A DNA stretch of 64,000 bases from Arenibacter sp. F20364 (GCF_023015905.1 NZ_JALKBD010000020.1:34970-98969), one strand, 5' to 3'. Shown: positions 29,001 to 37,449, counted from the stretch's first letter. A program made the numbers and translations. The notes: generated by a model not told the origin, from the sequence alone.

Positions 29001-29234
29001 CCTATTGAGGTCAATGGCAAGACTTATCCAGGACAAGTACCTATGACACCCTTTGGAAATTTACTTACCGCAGACGAAACAGCGGCCGTGTTGACATATG
29101 TTAGAAATACTTTTGGTAATAAGGCTACGCCTGTTTCACCGGAGAAGGTGAAAGAAATTCGTGAGCAGATCAAGGACAAGCAAGGCTTTTATTCTCCAGA
29201 GGAATTGTTAAAAGAGCACCCACTCGGCAAATAG
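26025..29234 (+). CDS. Large lipoprotein cytochrome: SGNH-like domain, PVC-type beta-propeller, cytochrome c
   Basis: The 1069-residue lipoprotein has the lipobox Cys26 in GFSSCSKE. Order: an SGNH-like domain (about 35-275) lacking catalytic residues (GNN at 46-48 instead of GDS; D253 to Q256 instead of Asp-x-x-His); a PVC-type propeller with VSFDNKGRLWVA, DTDGDNKADK and DTDGDDKADV (about 375-745); a helical HEAT-like stretch; and a cytochrome c with CATCH (C950-H954). Such PVC haem proteins are widespread in Planctomycetes, Verrucomicrobia and Bacteroidota. It is the last gene of the operon and would provide an electron exit or periplasmic sugar oxidation. Confidence 0.88.
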   Translation: MMNISKNVAWGKIFPMLFLVLGFSSCSKEEDNTLKITPNSHIVLVGNNLGSRMLNFGHFETEMQLRFPNDSLFIRNMCDGGNTPGFRPHAARNSPWAFPGAEKYEHESGQAIHFVEDEGGHRGGPIGHFPSPDEWITSLKADIIIGFFGYPESFEGPDGVDNYKEELRAFIQHTKSQKYNGTTAPQLALVSPIAYEDLSAKMDLPDGKKENANLELYTKAMQEIAAEEGVLLVDAFEPTKEWYQTEGTDLTQDGFQLTDYGYQKFAMLLADKVFGTNESRAEENRELVLDAVKEKNWFWHNDFKIPNSVHVYGRRYDPFGPDNYPYEIEKIRQMTAIRDTAIWEALQGKKMDLAKSDAQTRTLPEVETNYKPSNKNGTPEYLYGQDALNKIKPAPGYKIELFASEVEFPDLANPVQVSFDNKGRLWVAVMPSYPHYKPGDSKPNDKLLILEDTDGDNKADKQTIFADGLHLTIGFEFAPEGVYLSQGTNLVLLKDTDGDDKADVKEIVLSGFDDHDTHHAISAFTTDPSGAIYMGEGTFLHTNVETAYGPVRGTNGGFYRYSPQRHYLERTAQLAIPNPWGIAFDDWGQPFFEHTSGPSATWMMPGTIIPRYGNSSPIPENLIEKKHLVRPTSGLEFVSSRHFPEASQGNMLIANTIGFLGIKEHSMVDDPKTAGYLSRHQEDLISATDKNFRPVDLEFAPDGSLYFIDWHNVLIGHMQHNARDPLRDHAHGRVYRITYPSRPLVEPAKIVDASIDELLDNLKLPEYRTRYRTKRELRARDASEVLSKLKTWVAGLDKNDAKYEHNLLEALWVTWGLNEVDGQLLEQLLNSKDFRARTAAVGVLRYAGHQIPNQADLLMIAAKDDNPRVRLEALVAASWLGRDVGIPIITEAGKKGLDKWMEKPYEAAIAHLNGHKVGEEPKEVIKTDLKGKDLELLVAGREIYMRDGYCATCHQADGQGLEASGFPPLAGSEWVTGNVDRLIKLTTKGLMGPIEVNGKTYPGQVPMTPFGNLLTADETAAVLTYVRNTFGNKATPVSPEKVKEIREQIKDKQGFYSPEELLKEHPLGK

Positions 29235-29621
29235 GGAGTTGTTTTGGACAATTGTTTAAAGGCTGGTACAAGAACATATCTTGTACCAGCCTTTTTAATA
29301 TTAATATAGGTTCAGTGCCTATGGGCATCTTTTTGGACAAGTTGTTTTAGTATTTCGGCATGGGCCTGCAATTTGTGCTCCGTGCTAAGTATTCTCCATA
29401 ATGCAAAAAGTTAAATGTGGTTTTACTCTGGACTTACACTTTTGTATCAAAAGACTCATTTTTGTGCCAAGTTTTTGTTAAATATCTTCGTTTTTTAGGT
29501 TTATATCTTAATAAGCCATATTATTCCGGATTAATGTGTTAAGTTTTCATAGGATTAAGCGACTAAGGAAATTTAGGATAGTTATAATTAGTAGTTGAAC
29601 AGTTAAAATTAGTTATTAAAT
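29235..29621. other. Intergenic region with the operon terminator
   Basis: After the cytochrome gene, a strong terminator (29261-29296) ends the operon. The remaining 325 bp upstream of the 68-aa gene is AT-rich. TATCTTCG near 29483 is close to a -7 box, but I cannot support a promoter call. No RNA gene was found. Confidence 0.4.
29261..29296 (+). terminator. Rho-independent terminator of the seven-gene operon
   Basis: A 12-bp perfect stem (29261-29272 with 29280-29291) with a 7-nt loop is followed by five T residues. It lies 26 bp after the cytochrome stop codon. Confidence 0.92.
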
Positions 29622-29828
29622 ATGGGAAGGCCGGCGACAAAACCAACGGAACTTAAGGACGGATATTATATTGAAGTTCGAAATAGAAACCAGAAAACTG
29701 GTGGTATAAAAATTAGAAGGGACACAGAGGAGCAAATGCTTCTTGCCTTGGAGGAATATAAAAAGAGCAAGGACGTAACAGTACTTGGAGAATTAAAAAA
29801 TGGTAAAATGCTGGATTTGGCGGGTTAG
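29622..29828 (+). CDS. Free-standing 68-aa conserved small protein
   Basis: The 68-residue basic protein begins MGRPATKPTELKDGYYIEV, has no signal peptide or membrane segment, and is rich in Lys, Arg and Glu. A basic GRP start followed by beta-strand residues and a helix (EEQMLLALEEYKKSKD) could suit a nucleic-acid-binding role, but I do not recognise a domain. It has its own terminator and is preceded by the operon terminator, so it is a single-gene transcript. I consider it real because of codon usage and its own bounds. Confidence 0.75.
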   Translation: MGRPATKPTELKDGYYIEVRNRNQKTGGIKIRRDTEEQMLLALEEYKKSKDVTVLGELKNGKMLDLAG

Positions 29829-29852
29829 TCCGACAAAATTCATTATTGTAAA

Positions 29853-29889
29853 AATAACCCTGCATTTAGATGGCAGGGTTATTTTTTTT
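29853..29889 (+). terminator. Terminator of the 68-aa gene
   Basis: An 11-bp perfect stem (29853-29863 with 29873-29883) with a 9-nt loop is followed by a run of T residues to 29889. It sits 24 bp after the stop codon. Confidence 0.92.
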
Positions 29890-30057
29890 GCTTAAAAATG
29901 TTTACTTTTTTATTATAAGAGTAATTTGGTTGCCCAAAAGAACCTTGTCTAAAATTTATATGTTAATAGGTTACTTCAATAATTGCGGTGTACAGGGGAT
30001 TATATGCTGTAAGTATTTCGTATTCATATTATTTTTTTGGTATTAATACCAAATTCG

Positions 30058-31323
30058 TTAATTAATTAAAACAAAGACCAAGATGCCTGAAAAGTAACCA
30101 ATCAAGGCCAACCAGGCTATACGGCGCAGGTACCATAAAAAATCAATTTTCAAAATTCCCATGGCTGCCACTCCTGCGGCCGAACCTATGATCAGTACGC
30201 TACCTCCCGTACCTGCACAATAGGCTAAAAATGTCCAGAATTCATGATCTTGGGGAAAGGTCTCCATGGAGTACATGCCCATGGCACCTGCCACCAAGGG
30301 CACGTTGTCTATTAACGAAGATAAAAGCCCCAATAAGGTATTGGTAATGTGAAAATCATTGAAAGTGGTTTCCAATGCACCTCCCATAAACTCTAACGAG
30401 CCATTGGTTTCAATGGCTGCGACTGCCAAAAGGATTCCCAAAAAGAAAAGAATACTAGGCGTATCGATTCTTTGAACTGTAGCGGCAACTGATAAATGGT
30501 GTTTCAGTTCAATGGGCTTATTTTTATGTAGTATTTCCGTGATTAGCCAAAAAAGACATAAGCTAAATAGCATACCCAAAAAAGGTGGTAAATGCGTAAT
30601 GGCTTTAAATACAGGTACCATTAAAAGTAGGCCTACTCCCAAAAGAAGTATAAAATTACTTTCCCCGGGGCTTATCTGTTGAATCTTAGGGGTAGAGGGC
30701 ACCTTTAGCTCAATAGTTTTACCCTTAAAACTATAGGAGGTAATTACTAAAGGAACCAATAAACAGGCTAAACTAGGAAGAAATACCTCGGTGATTATAA
30801 CATTTGTGGATACTTGACCTCCATTCCAAAGCATTATTGTAGTAACATCGCCAATGGGTGACCAAGCCCCACCTGCATTGGCTGCAATGATGATAAACCC
30901 CGCGAAATACCAGAGGTCCGACTTATTGGACAAAAATTTCCTTAAAATGGCCATCATTACTATAGTAGTGGTGAGGTTGTCCAATACAGCAGAAAGGAAA
31001 AAGGTGAGTAAACAAAGTACCCATAGTAGCACTAACATGCTTCGGGTCTTTATGACTCTAAGGATAATTTCAAAGCCGTTGTGGATGTCTATCAATTCAA
31101 CGATGGTCATTGCTCCTAGTAGAAAGAAGAGAATTTCGGCGATTTCTTCAAAATGTTCCTTTAGGCTTGTTATGGTTTCTGAAAAATCCACACCCGTATG
31201 GGCAACAATGACCCATAATACTACGCCTATAAATAGGGCGGTCGCCGCTTTGTCAATTTTAACAACATGCTCCAGAGCTATGACCATATAGCCGGCGATA
31301 AAGAAAAGCGCTGTAATTAGCAT
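30058..31323 (-). CDS. nhaD: NhaD family sodium/proton antiporter
   Basis: The 421-residue membrane protein has about 11-12 hydrophobic segments. The NhaD/ArsB-type segments are clear: DNLTTTIVMMAIL, ANAGGAWSPIGDVTTIMLW and LSSLIDNVPLVAGAMGMYSM, with the paired Asp-Asn motifs that mark ion binding. It should expel sodium in exchange for protons, as expected in a marine bacterium. It is transcribed alone on the minus strand, upstream of a long non-coding gap. Confidence 0.9.
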   Translation of the reverse strand: MLITALFFIAGYMVIALEHVVKIDKAATALFIGVVLWVIVAHTGVDFSETITSLKEHFEEIAEILFFLLGAMTIVELIDIHNGFEIILRVIKTRSMLVLLWVLCLLTFFLSAVLDNLTTTIVMMAILRKFLSNKSDLWYFAGFIIIAANAGGAWSPIGDVTTIMLWNGGQVSTNVIITEVFLPSLACLLVPLVITSYSFKGKTIELKVPSTPKIQQISPGESNFILLLGVGLLLMVPVFKAITHLPPFLGMLFSLCLFWLITEILHKNKPIELKHHLSVAATVQRIDTPSILFFLGILLAVAAIETNGSLEFMGGALETTFNDFHITNTLLGLLSSLIDNVPLVAGAMGMYSMETFPQDHEFWTFLAYCAGTGGSVLIIGSAAGVAAMGILKIDFLWYLRRIAWLALIGYFSGILVFVLIN

Positions 31324-31940
31324 GATAGTACTTTTGAAAATCTATTATTTGTTCTCATAACATCTTCAGTTTGGCCTGAGTGGGGTCAGGGAATTAATTA
31401 TTGCAAATTATACTTATGTTTTTACGATTTTATATCCTCGCTGAATTGACTAATGGAGGAATTATGACATGGGAATGGCGTAGTTGCCCATTCTTTTTCT
31501 ATAAGGCCGAATGGCACAAAATAAATGAAAAGTTATATAGATGCTATATGCATAGGAAAAAATAGTATTACAAGGCGGCACGGAAATAAAAAAAGAAAAG
31601 CGATTGGGCCAAACTCTATTTCATCCAATTACCAATTCTAAGGTATAAATAATAATCGTTAATAGATTGTTAAAAATTCATGCTGAGGATCACTGTAATG
31701 AAAGTAGGTAATTTGGTTTGGCCTCTTTCAATTCTTAGGGAACTCCAGTTCCATAATGCTGGTTTTCCAAGGCATAAAAATGAAATTCCCCTCTTCCTCT
31801 TTTAAAAGAATGCTATAAAAATACAAGGGTTGAAATAGTAGTGTTCAATGATTAAATTGAATATAGTAGGTCCTCACGTATGAAAACCAAAGGGAAAATA
31901 CAGTCGGTTTTAATTGTTTATTTGGGACCGGAACAATGAC
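31324..31940. other. 617-bp region without a supported gene
   Basis: This is the longest gap in the window. It lies between the nhaD-like start and the aldehyde dehydrogenase stop. One 33-codon frame (31464-31565, plus strand) follows a Shine-Dalgarno-like GGAGGA, but Bacteroidota rarely rely on such sites and the translation (many Trp, Tyr, Cys) resembles no family I know. I see no tRNA, hairpin terminator or repeat. Confidence 0.4.
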
Positions 31941-33311
31941 TTAAAACAAATATTTTATTTTCTTAACCAATTTCATGGGTAGGTTATATGGTGGATATCG
32001 AAGTGGGGCATCCAACCAATTCGCTTTTTTAACTATTGCTTTTTGATGTGAAAAAAGGTCAAACGATCGTTTGCCGTGATAGGCCCCTATTCCACTTGCG
32101 CCAACTCCGCCAAAAGGAAGTTTTTTATTCGTGATTTGAATTACGGTGTCATTGATAGCGCCCCCACCGAAACTATACCTATTGATTATTTTTTTTTGGA
32201 AGGATTTGCGATTGGAGAATATATAGGTAGCCAAAGGTTTTCCATAATTGGTTAAATGCCTCTCTATATCATCGTCATTTTCGTAGGCAATAATGGGGAG
32301 AATAGGTCCGAAAATTTCGCCATGCATCAATTTGCTATCCAAGTTGGGCTCATTGATCAGGGTAGGGGCCAGATAATTATCTTCATCATTGCTATCGCCG
32401 CCAAAAAGTATTTCCTCGCCCACAAGCATATCTTTTAGACCATCATAATGACTTTTGCTTACCGTTCTCGAAAAATCTGGAGACTGTTCAATATTTTCTC
32501 CGTAGCACTTACTAATATTTTGTTTTAGTGCGTCCACAAGTTTGTCCTTCACATTTTTATGAACAAGTATATAATCCGTAGCAATGCATGTTTGACCGGC
32601 GTTTAAAAATTTGCCCCAAACAATTCGTTTGGTGGCGAGGTTAATAGAGGCAGTTTCATCCACTATGGTGGGATTTTTACCTCCCAGTTCCAAGGTAACT
32701 GGCGTAAGGTGTTTTGCTGCTGATTCATAAACAATTTGCCCTACCCGTGTGCTTCCCGTAAAAAAAATGTAGTCCCATTTTTTGGACAAAAGCTCTTGGG
32801 AAACTTCCACACCGCCTTCCACAACGGCAACATGTTCAGGGACAAAAACCGCGCTGATGATTTCTGAAATGATCGATGCCGTATGGGGCGTGACCTCTGA
32901 AGGTTTAACTACAACTGTATTTCCTGCCGCAATAGCAGCGATCATTGGTGCAAATGCCAATTGAAACGGATAATTCCATGGAGCAATAATCAATACTGCA
33001 CCGTAGGGCTCCTTATAGATCCAATCAGATGAGGGCCAATTGATTAAGGTAGCGGATTTTCTTTCAGGACTAGCCCAGGTGTCAATATTTTTCAACGTCA
33101 GTTTTAGCTCTGCCAAAACAAATTGTGTTTCTGCCGCCAAGGTCTCAAACTTAGGTTTCTTGAAATCCTTATAAGTGGCCACTGCAATATCATCCTCACG
33201 TGCAATTATTTCTTTTTGCAATCGTTTTAGAACATTTTTTCGGAATGAAATATCCTTGGTTTTTTGGGCAGTAAAAAAATCGCGCTGTTTTTCTAATAGG
33301 TTCATGGGCAT
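31941..33311 (-). CDS. Aldehyde dehydrogenase (class 3-like)
   Basis: The 456-residue version starts at MPMNLLEKQR; the frame extends ten codons to 33341 but that extension is poorly placed. The enzyme has the general base Glu in LELGGKNP, the nucleophile Cys in NAGQTCIATDY, the cofactor motif FTGSTRVGQ and the C-terminal pattern FGGVGASGIGAYHG. Length and end pattern fit class 3/fatty aldehyde dehydrogenases, which oxidise medium or long-chain aldehydes with NAD(P). It shares the strand with the beta-helix gene, 113 bp apart. Confidence 0.92.
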   Translation of the reverse strand: MPMNLLEKQRDFFTAQKTKDISFRKNVLKRLQKEIIAREDDIAVATYKDFKKPKFETLAAETQFVLAELKLTLKNIDTWASPERKSATLINWPSSDWIYKEPYGAVLIIAPWNYPFQLAFAPMIAAIAAGNTVVVKPSEVTPHTASIISEIISAVFVPEHVAVVEGGVEVSQELLSKKWDYIFFTGSTRVGQIVYESAAKHLTPVTLELGGKNPTIVDETASINLATKRIVWGKFLNAGQTCIATDYILVHKNVKDKLVDALKQNISKCYGENIEQSPDFSRTVSKSHYDGLKDMLVGEEILFGGDSNDEDNYLAPTLINEPNLDSKLMHGEIFGPILPIIAYENDDDIERHLTNYGKPLATYIFSNRKSFQKKIINRYSFGGGAINDTVIQITNKKLPFGGVGASGIGAYHGKRSFDLFSHQKAIVKKANWLDAPLRYPPYNLPMKLVKKIKYLF

Positions 33312-33423
33312 TAAATTAATATAAAAAACATCCCCAAACATTTTATTTTAGCGATATAATTAAAATTGTATTTTGGATTATATCATTATGATAATAGTTT
33401 TTTCCTTAGTGCATTTCCAACGC

Positions 33424-34932
33424 TCAATGCTTTAATGCCAGGATATATTCGGCTACGGCCATTTTGGCTTCTTCCGATAAATAATCTTGGGGCGGCATTT
33501 CCGGATAGTCTTCCCTCAGGTTTTTTGGAGCTGTGATATAGTCTACTATACCCTGAGGGTTATTCTGGTGAATTGCCTGCAGTATTTCCGTTGGCGGACC
33601 TATTAATCTTGTGCCAAAGGCATGACAACCGGCACAGACGCCGTAATAGGTAAGCTCCCCCAATTCTTCAGTGGATACCGATCTTGGTGGCACTGGAGTC
33701 GGGGTCATCATGGTTGGTATGTCTTGGGTATCCGTAATTTGTGCCATGCCGTAATTATCCAAACCAAAGGTTCTGTATTTGTTCTTATCCCTTATTGTAC
33801 TTCCGGTTCCACCGCCATATGCAAAAATATCAGGCCCTTTGGTTTCCATTTGGGTAAGCATTACCGCCTTTAATTCACCTGTCGGGGCATTCCCATTGTC
33901 GAACATGATATTGTCTAGTATAACCACCCTGTCAGGATTACCTTCAGAATTGGGGTCATTGGCTTTAGGGTCGCCCGTTGCAAGGTCTACAATGGTAATT
34001 CCTGTATTGTTATTCCCAGTTATGATATTGTTCTCTACAATTACATCATCGGCGGCCATGATTAAAATACCCGTGCCCGGAGGAATTCCGGAAACCGTTG
34101 ATCCGGGGGCACCAAAGTTTTCATGGTTGTTGTTTACCACAAAATTGTTGCGCAAGATTACATCAAAGGTGGTTTTAATAGGCAATCCAGGTGTTACAAA
34201 GGCTAATAGTCCCCCCGTATTGTTGTGCGCATAATTGTTTTCTACCAAACAGTGCCTGGAATTTTCAATTTCAATACCCGCAACGTTGTCGAATACTTCG
34301 TTTTGTAATACGTCAACATTATGGCACATACCAATATATATGGCGGCATCCGCAATTTTACTTAGGACATTATGCTCCACCAATCCGTTTTTGCCATACT
34401 GTGGAAAAATGCCATATACGCCGGTATCTATAATCCAGTTGTTGCGTATTATAAAATTGTTACCGGCTTGGCCCATTATGCCATTGCCTTTGTAGTTGAT
34501 TATTTTAAAATTCTCAATAAGAATTCCATTGCCCGAATATAGGAAGGCATCGTTAATTTCCTTTTTGCCGTCCAAGGTTGGCCATTCTCCGTTGATTACC
34601 ACTCCCTGCAGGCTAATATTGTCCTTGTCGATATATACGTTCTCCGAATACGTTCCGGGGTAAACACGTATTAGATCTCCCGGATTAGCCTCTTTCACGG
34701 CATTTTGAATGGATGAGCCTTTTTTAACTTCAATGATCTTTCCTGTAAATTCTTGAGCGGAAGCCACTTGTGTAGTGTCGTTCGTAAGCCCTGCATTTCT
34801 ATATTTTATGGTGGATGGTATTGGAACAGTCTCCACATTTTTTTGTCCAAAAAAAGATTTTCCAATGAATATACCTATTCCTATGAGTAAAATAGAGGTG
34901 ATGATTTTAATAAAAGGCGATTTTTTCTTCAT
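33424..34932 (-). CDS. Parallel beta-helix protein with C-terminal cytochrome c
   Basis: The 502-residue protein has an N-terminal signal anchor, then a right-handed beta-helix made of repeats such as NGILIENFKIINYKGNGI and NNWIIDTGVYGIF (about 60-370). The last 90 residues are a cytochrome c domain with CAGCH (C433-H437) and a Met ligand in PEMPPQ. It faces the periplasm. It lies 17 bp downstream of the di-haem peroxidase gene, and together these form a redox pair. Such helices are known next to cytochromes in several marine bacteria, but their substrate is not known to me. Confidence 0.87.
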   Translation of the reverse strand: MKKKSPFIKIITSILLIGIGIFIGKSFFGQKNVETVPIPSTIKYRNAGLTNDTTQVASAQEFTGKIIEVKKGSSIQNAVKEANPGDLIRVYPGTYSENVYIDKDNISLQGVVINGEWPTLDGKKEINDAFLYSGNGILIENFKIINYKGNGIMGQAGNNFIIRNNWIIDTGVYGIFPQYGKNGLVEHNVLSKIADAAIYIGMCHNVDVLQNEVFDNVAGIEIENSRHCLVENNYAHNNTGGLLAFVTPGLPIKTTFDVILRNNFVVNNNHENFGAPGSTVSGIPPGTGILIMAADDVIVENNIITGNNNTGITIVDLATGDPKANDPNSEGNPDRVVILDNIMFDNGNAPTGELKAVMLTQMETKGPDIFAYGGGTGSTIRDKNKYRTFGLDNYGMAQITDTQDIPTMMTPTPVPPRSVSTEELGELTYYGVCAGCHAFGTRLIGPPTEILQAIHQNNPQGIVDYITAPKNLREDYPEMPPQDYLSEEAKMAVAEYILALKH

Positions 34933-34949
34933 TTCTTAACTGTTATTTT

Positions 34950-36176
34950 TTAGGTTGATATTTTAAGTCCGGAAGGCAGGACCTCCGGTATTTTGGGTTT
35001 AAACGATTCATCGGTCAAGGTTTTAAGAAAATCCACTAAGCGGTCCAATTCGTAATCGGTTAAATTGGGTTCCCATATATGCCAGTGAATTAACAGATTT
35101 TCCCCCTCAGGTACGGCATGCCCTCTACCGTCTGTATAAAATTGAACGGTTTCTCGTAGTGTTTTGAATCTTCCAGAGTGCATATAAGGGGCAGTTTGGG
35201 CTATATTCCTAAGACTGGGGACCTTAAATGCCCCTCTTAGGCTTTCGTCATTAAAGGGGATTTCGGCCCCGGGATCCAATGGTAAACCATCTGGTTCGGG
35301 GGTGCCAATTACAGCAAATTGTTGATTTGTAAATAGGGGAGGGGTATGGCATTCTGCACAACGGGCTACGAAGGACCTAAATATATTGAGTCCTTCAATT
35401 TCTTTTTTATTCAACGCTTCGTCATAACCATGTGCATATTGGTCATATTTACTGTTCAGGGAAACCAAGGAAGATTGGAAAGCCGCAATGGCCTTGGTAA
35501 TTTCATTGAGAGCAATTGGCTGGTCCCTTTCCCTTTTAGGATATGCTTCCGCAAATAATTTTCTGTAATTTTCAATTTCATTTATAGTATTGAGTAAGTT
35601 TTCCGGCGTATTTCCCATTTCATCCTTGGAGAACAACGGTTCCAGCATTTGCTCCTCCAAAGAAGAGGCACGACCGTCCCAAAAGAGTTTTTTTAAATAG
35701 CCTACGTTATATAGGGAAGGTGCCGCTCTTTTTAATTTTTGTCCATCCTTACCCTGGCTAGTTGCTAATCCATCGCCTAATCCTTTATCGGGATCATGGC
35801 ACGTTGCACAGGAAACGGTTTGGTCGGCAGAAAGAGCGGGATCAAAAAATAAATACCTTCCCAAATCAATTTCTTGGGGAGAAAAACCATCCCTAATTTC
35901 TGGTAAGGCCGATTTTAAACCTCCTACACCGGCCTTGTTGGTCGTGGCATATTGACTATAAAGATTTTTGGCAATACACTCGTTATTTTCGTTCAGCTTA
36001 AATCCGGGAGGGCAGCTGCTTTTTAAAAGAGGAACCGGATAGTAGGCAGTAGGTCTTTGGCCGGCAAAAAATGCGACTGCCATGATTCCTAGAACCGCTA
36101 CCGATATAATTACTTTTAATATGACCCTACCTTTTTCCACCAGATCTTGTATTATCCTTTGGTTATTCCATAACAT
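34950..36176 (-). CDS. Di-haem cytochrome c peroxidase (MauG/CcpA-like)
   Basis: The 408-residue protein has an N-terminal membrane anchor (about 20-40), a short Cys pair (CPPGFKLNENNEC, residues 55-67), and two c-type haem sites, CATCH (C123-H127) and CAECH (C273-H277). The segments PSLYNVGYLKKLFWDGRA and VPSLRNIAQTAPYMHSGRF are typical of the MauG/CCP family. It would act in the periplasm on peroxide or on a partner protein, perhaps the beta-helix cytochrome encoded next in the same operon. Confidence 0.9.
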   Translation of the reverse strand: MLWNNQRIIQDLVEKGRVILKVIISVAVLGIMAVAFFAGQRPTAYYPVPLLKSSCPPGFKLNENNECIAKNLYSQYATTNKAGVGGLKSALPEIRDGFSPQEIDLGRYLFFDPALSADQTVSCATCHDPDKGLGDGLATSQGKDGQKLKRAAPSLYNVGYLKKLFWDGRASSLEEQMLEPLFSKDEMGNTPENLLNTINEIENYRKLFAEAYPKRERDQPIALNEITKAIAAFQSSLVSLNSKYDQYAHGYDEALNKKEIEGLNIFRSFVARCAECHTPPLFTNQQFAVIGTPEPDGLPLDPGAEIPFNDESLRGAFKVPSLRNIAQTAPYMHSGRFKTLRETVQFYTDGRGHAVPEGENLLIHWHIWEPNLTDYELDRLVDFLKTLTDESFKPKIPEVLPSGLKIST

Positions 36177-36308
36177 TTATATAAAGTATATGTAAAAAAT
36201 CCTGCCCATCAGGCAAGTCAAATACTTTATATTGACACAAATTAACAATGGTGTTTCAACATCCCATTATGTCTTTGGTACTTTGTGATGAAATATCCCT
36301 ATTTGGGA

Positions 36309-37166
36309 TTAATGGGGCATTTTTTTTAGTTGAAGGGCTTTTTCGAAATCGGTCTTATAACCGAACGAAACGGGAATTTTTTCCTCAGGGATATATTGTA
36401 TACCAAGGGTATATCCCTTTTTAGTTTTCTTTGCAGTGCTGATGTGTATAGTATTTACCATATAGGACCTATGGATGCGAATTACCTTAGTGTCCTTGAT
36501 GATATCCTCCAATTCCTTGAAGCTCATTCTTATGAGTTCTTTGTTGATTTTTTCTCCGGTGAAATAAAAAAGTTCCAAATAATTACCCGCAGATTTGATA
36601 TATAGCAACTGATTATATTTAATGGCCAATACCACCTTGTTGTTTTCTCCGTTCAAAATCAACAATTCACCGTTTCCCTCACCATTTGTACCTTTTGTAT
36701 TGAATTGAATTTCTTCTTTAAACGAGGATATTTTTTGATTGATCTGGGCATACCATAAAAACAGGGTATAGGGTACCACCACTACAAGACCTATTTGCCA
36801 AAAGGTTAGTAGGAATTCCGAAATTTGCTCTTGAAGTGTTCGCATTGGCGGACTATAGGTAAGCTCAAATATAACGGCCATTAATCCCATCTCCATTAGG
36901 CCCCAAGGGAGTAAACTATAGATTTTAAATCTTTTGGGTCCAAATAGGGTACGCAATATAAACTGGGTGAAAATAAAAGCACTAAGACCTATTAAGATAA
37001 ACTCCCAATAATAATTTTCGCCCCATTTGTTGATGTTGTAAGGGGCATATATATTTATGAAAATAAAGGAATACAGGCTAATAAAGCCAATCAATAGAAG
37101 TTTGCTCCTTGTGGAATCCATATAAGGGATATCCTGTTTTAATATTGCTTCTATACGCTTCCTCAT
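36309..37166 (-). CDS. Membrane LytTR-type DNA-binding regulator
   Basis: The 285-residue protein has four membrane segments (roughly 24-40, 52-70, 80-105, 120-140) and a cytoplasmic LytTR domain (about 180-278) with YIKSAGNYLELFY and VIRIHRSYMVN. There is no receiver domain, so it may sense a signal in the membrane itself. It lies 132 bp upstream of the peroxidase operon on the same strand and could regulate it. Confidence 0.88.
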   Translation of the reverse strand: MRKRIEAILKQDIPYMDSTRSKLLLIGFISLYSFIFINIYAPYNINKWGENYYWEFILIGLSAFIFTQFILRTLFGPKRFKIYSLLPWGLMEMGLMAVIFELTYSPPMRTLQEQISEFLLTFWQIGLVVVVPYTLFLWYAQINQKISSFKEEIQFNTKGTNGEGNGELLILNGENNKVVLAIKYNQLLYIKSAGNYLELFYFTGEKINKELIRMSFKELEDIIKDTKVIRIHRSYMVNTIHISTAKKTKKGYTLGIQYIPEEKIPVSFGYKTDFEKALQLKKMPH

Positions 37167-37449
37167 AGGCCGGACGGGTTACAAAAACAAGACATGGTAA
37201 TTTTTTTGATTTTAATGGTTGGTTTATTTAGTACATCGAATCTAGTAAAAATACTTTTTATAGGAATGCCCTCATGGAATTATCTTTTTTGAACCAGCTG
37301 TTGAATTCATTTTTGAATATCTTATGGTTCTATTCAAGAAATAGCCGCAAAAAAAGGAGACCGATTCAAAAACTGGACTGAAGAAGGGCTAGAATTAGAA
37401 CTTTACCTACATCTCTTAAATTCTTCTGGGCTACCAGATTCGGTTTATT

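Noticed and set aside
14228..29234. Classification of the catabolic island as a polysaccharide utilisation locus
   Set aside because: No SusC/SusD pair and no glycoside hydrolase or lyase lies in the island, so the standard definition is not met.
30854..31291. 145-codon open frame on the plus strand
   Set aside because: It is antisense to the NhaD gene; its composition (rich in Met, Ser, Ile) reflects the complement of membrane-helix codons.
33779..34234. 151-codon open frame on the plus strand
   Set aside because: It is antisense to the beta-helix repeats of the cytochrome protein and shows no domain of its own.
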